Positions 42,082 to 42,185 of a stretch of DNA of 42,185 nucleotides are shown here, in pieces. Positions within the stretch are counted from its first letter, which is position 1. Each line of letters starts with the position of its first letter. Made by a program: the position numbers and the translations under genes. This stretch comes from Chloroflexota bacterium (lineage in GTDB: Bacteria > Chloroflexota > Limnocylindria > P2-11E): positions 1 to 42,185 of the forward strand of contig JAGWSB010000011.1 of assembly GCA_028876375.1 (NCBI GenBank), given 5' to 3'. Under the pieces are notes generated by a model, which saw only the letters and a list, made by a program, of their open reading frames with translations, was not told the origin of the DNA and did no database searches.

Positions 42082-42185
42082 GTGAGCGCGGCGAACGACG
42101 ACCTCGCGCTGCCTCGTGGGTTCCGGGACATCCTCCCCACCGAGGCGCGGGAGCTCCACGCGATCGAGCGGACGCTGATGGAGGC
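42082..42185 (+). CDS. HisZ/HisS-family protein, 3'-truncated by the window edge
   Basis: Only the first 34 codons are present, from a GTG with AGGGAGG 7 bases upstream. LPRGFRDILPTEARELHAIE is the N-terminal motif shared by histidyl-tRNA synthetase and HisZ, the regulatory subunit of short ATP phosphoribosyltransferase. The motif 1 and 2 regions that would separate the two lie beyond the window. Confidence 0.8.
   Translation, partial: MSAANDDLALPRGFRDILPTEARELHAIERTLME

Overview
The window is high-GC DNA (42,185 bp) packed with genes on both strands. No intergenic gap exceeds about 160 bp, and genes are often joined by ATGA, GTGA or TGATG overlaps. Gene content (M50-CBS protease, DUF421 protein, Ni-superoxide dismutase with its maturation protease, ACT-fused malic enzyme, tungstate-type molybdate ABC importer, gas vesicle genes, many GTG starts, and -10 boxes of the form TAnnnT a few bases before start codons) suggests a free-living soil or freshwater bacterium, most likely Chloroflexota or a relative such as Dormibacterota. 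That assignment is inference; no rRNA or other phylogenetic marker is present. I saw no tRNA, rRNA, CRISPR array, insertion sequence or integrase.

Layout. 1-1260: the 3' part of an HTH-TPR regulator followed at once by a 31-codon ORF with a leader-like N-terminus. 1257-4769: one-carbon metabolism, with fchA-folD facing away from a coupled pair of MetE-like genes that look like the N and C halves of methionine synthase. 4779-8433: DEAD-box helicase, deoC, M50 protease and DUF421 protein. 8471-10711: cupredoxin, chromate-type transporter and small membrane proteins. 10722-22141: a surface polysaccharide locus with an initiating sugar transferase, two GT4 glycosyltransferases, a nucleotidyltransferase-fold protein coupled to a radical SAM enzyme, a nucleoside phosphorylase, a flippase, a methyltransferase and a 959-residue membrane protein that joins a glycosyltransferase-like half to an O-antigen-ligase-like half.

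22813-31035: a molybdenum/tungsten block with moaB, moaC, moeA, an ACT malic enzyme, an ABC importer (ATPase, permease, lipoprotein), an HTH-Mop regulator and a MOT1-type transporter, nearly all on the minus strand. 31051-31739: sodN and sodX. 31810-33975: CitE-like lyase, MaoC hydratase and a methyltransferase interrupted by two adjacent in-frame TGA codons, followed by a hairpin closely resembling the E. coli fdhF SECIS in spacing and loop. 33972-35050: a split chromate-type transporter. 35207-38251: gas vesicle operon gvpF-G-L-(J/K fusion)-J/S-A behind a sigma-54-like promoter. 38266-41992: two histidine kinases and a receiver protein. 42082 to the end: the start of a HisZ/HisS-family gene.

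The observations I rate highest are the candidate selenocysteine methyltransferase (33265-33975), the candidate RRNPP-type peptide-signalling pair (1-1260), FolD with its cyclohydrolase residues replaced beside an fchA gene that could supply that activity, and the GvpJ-GvpK fusion.
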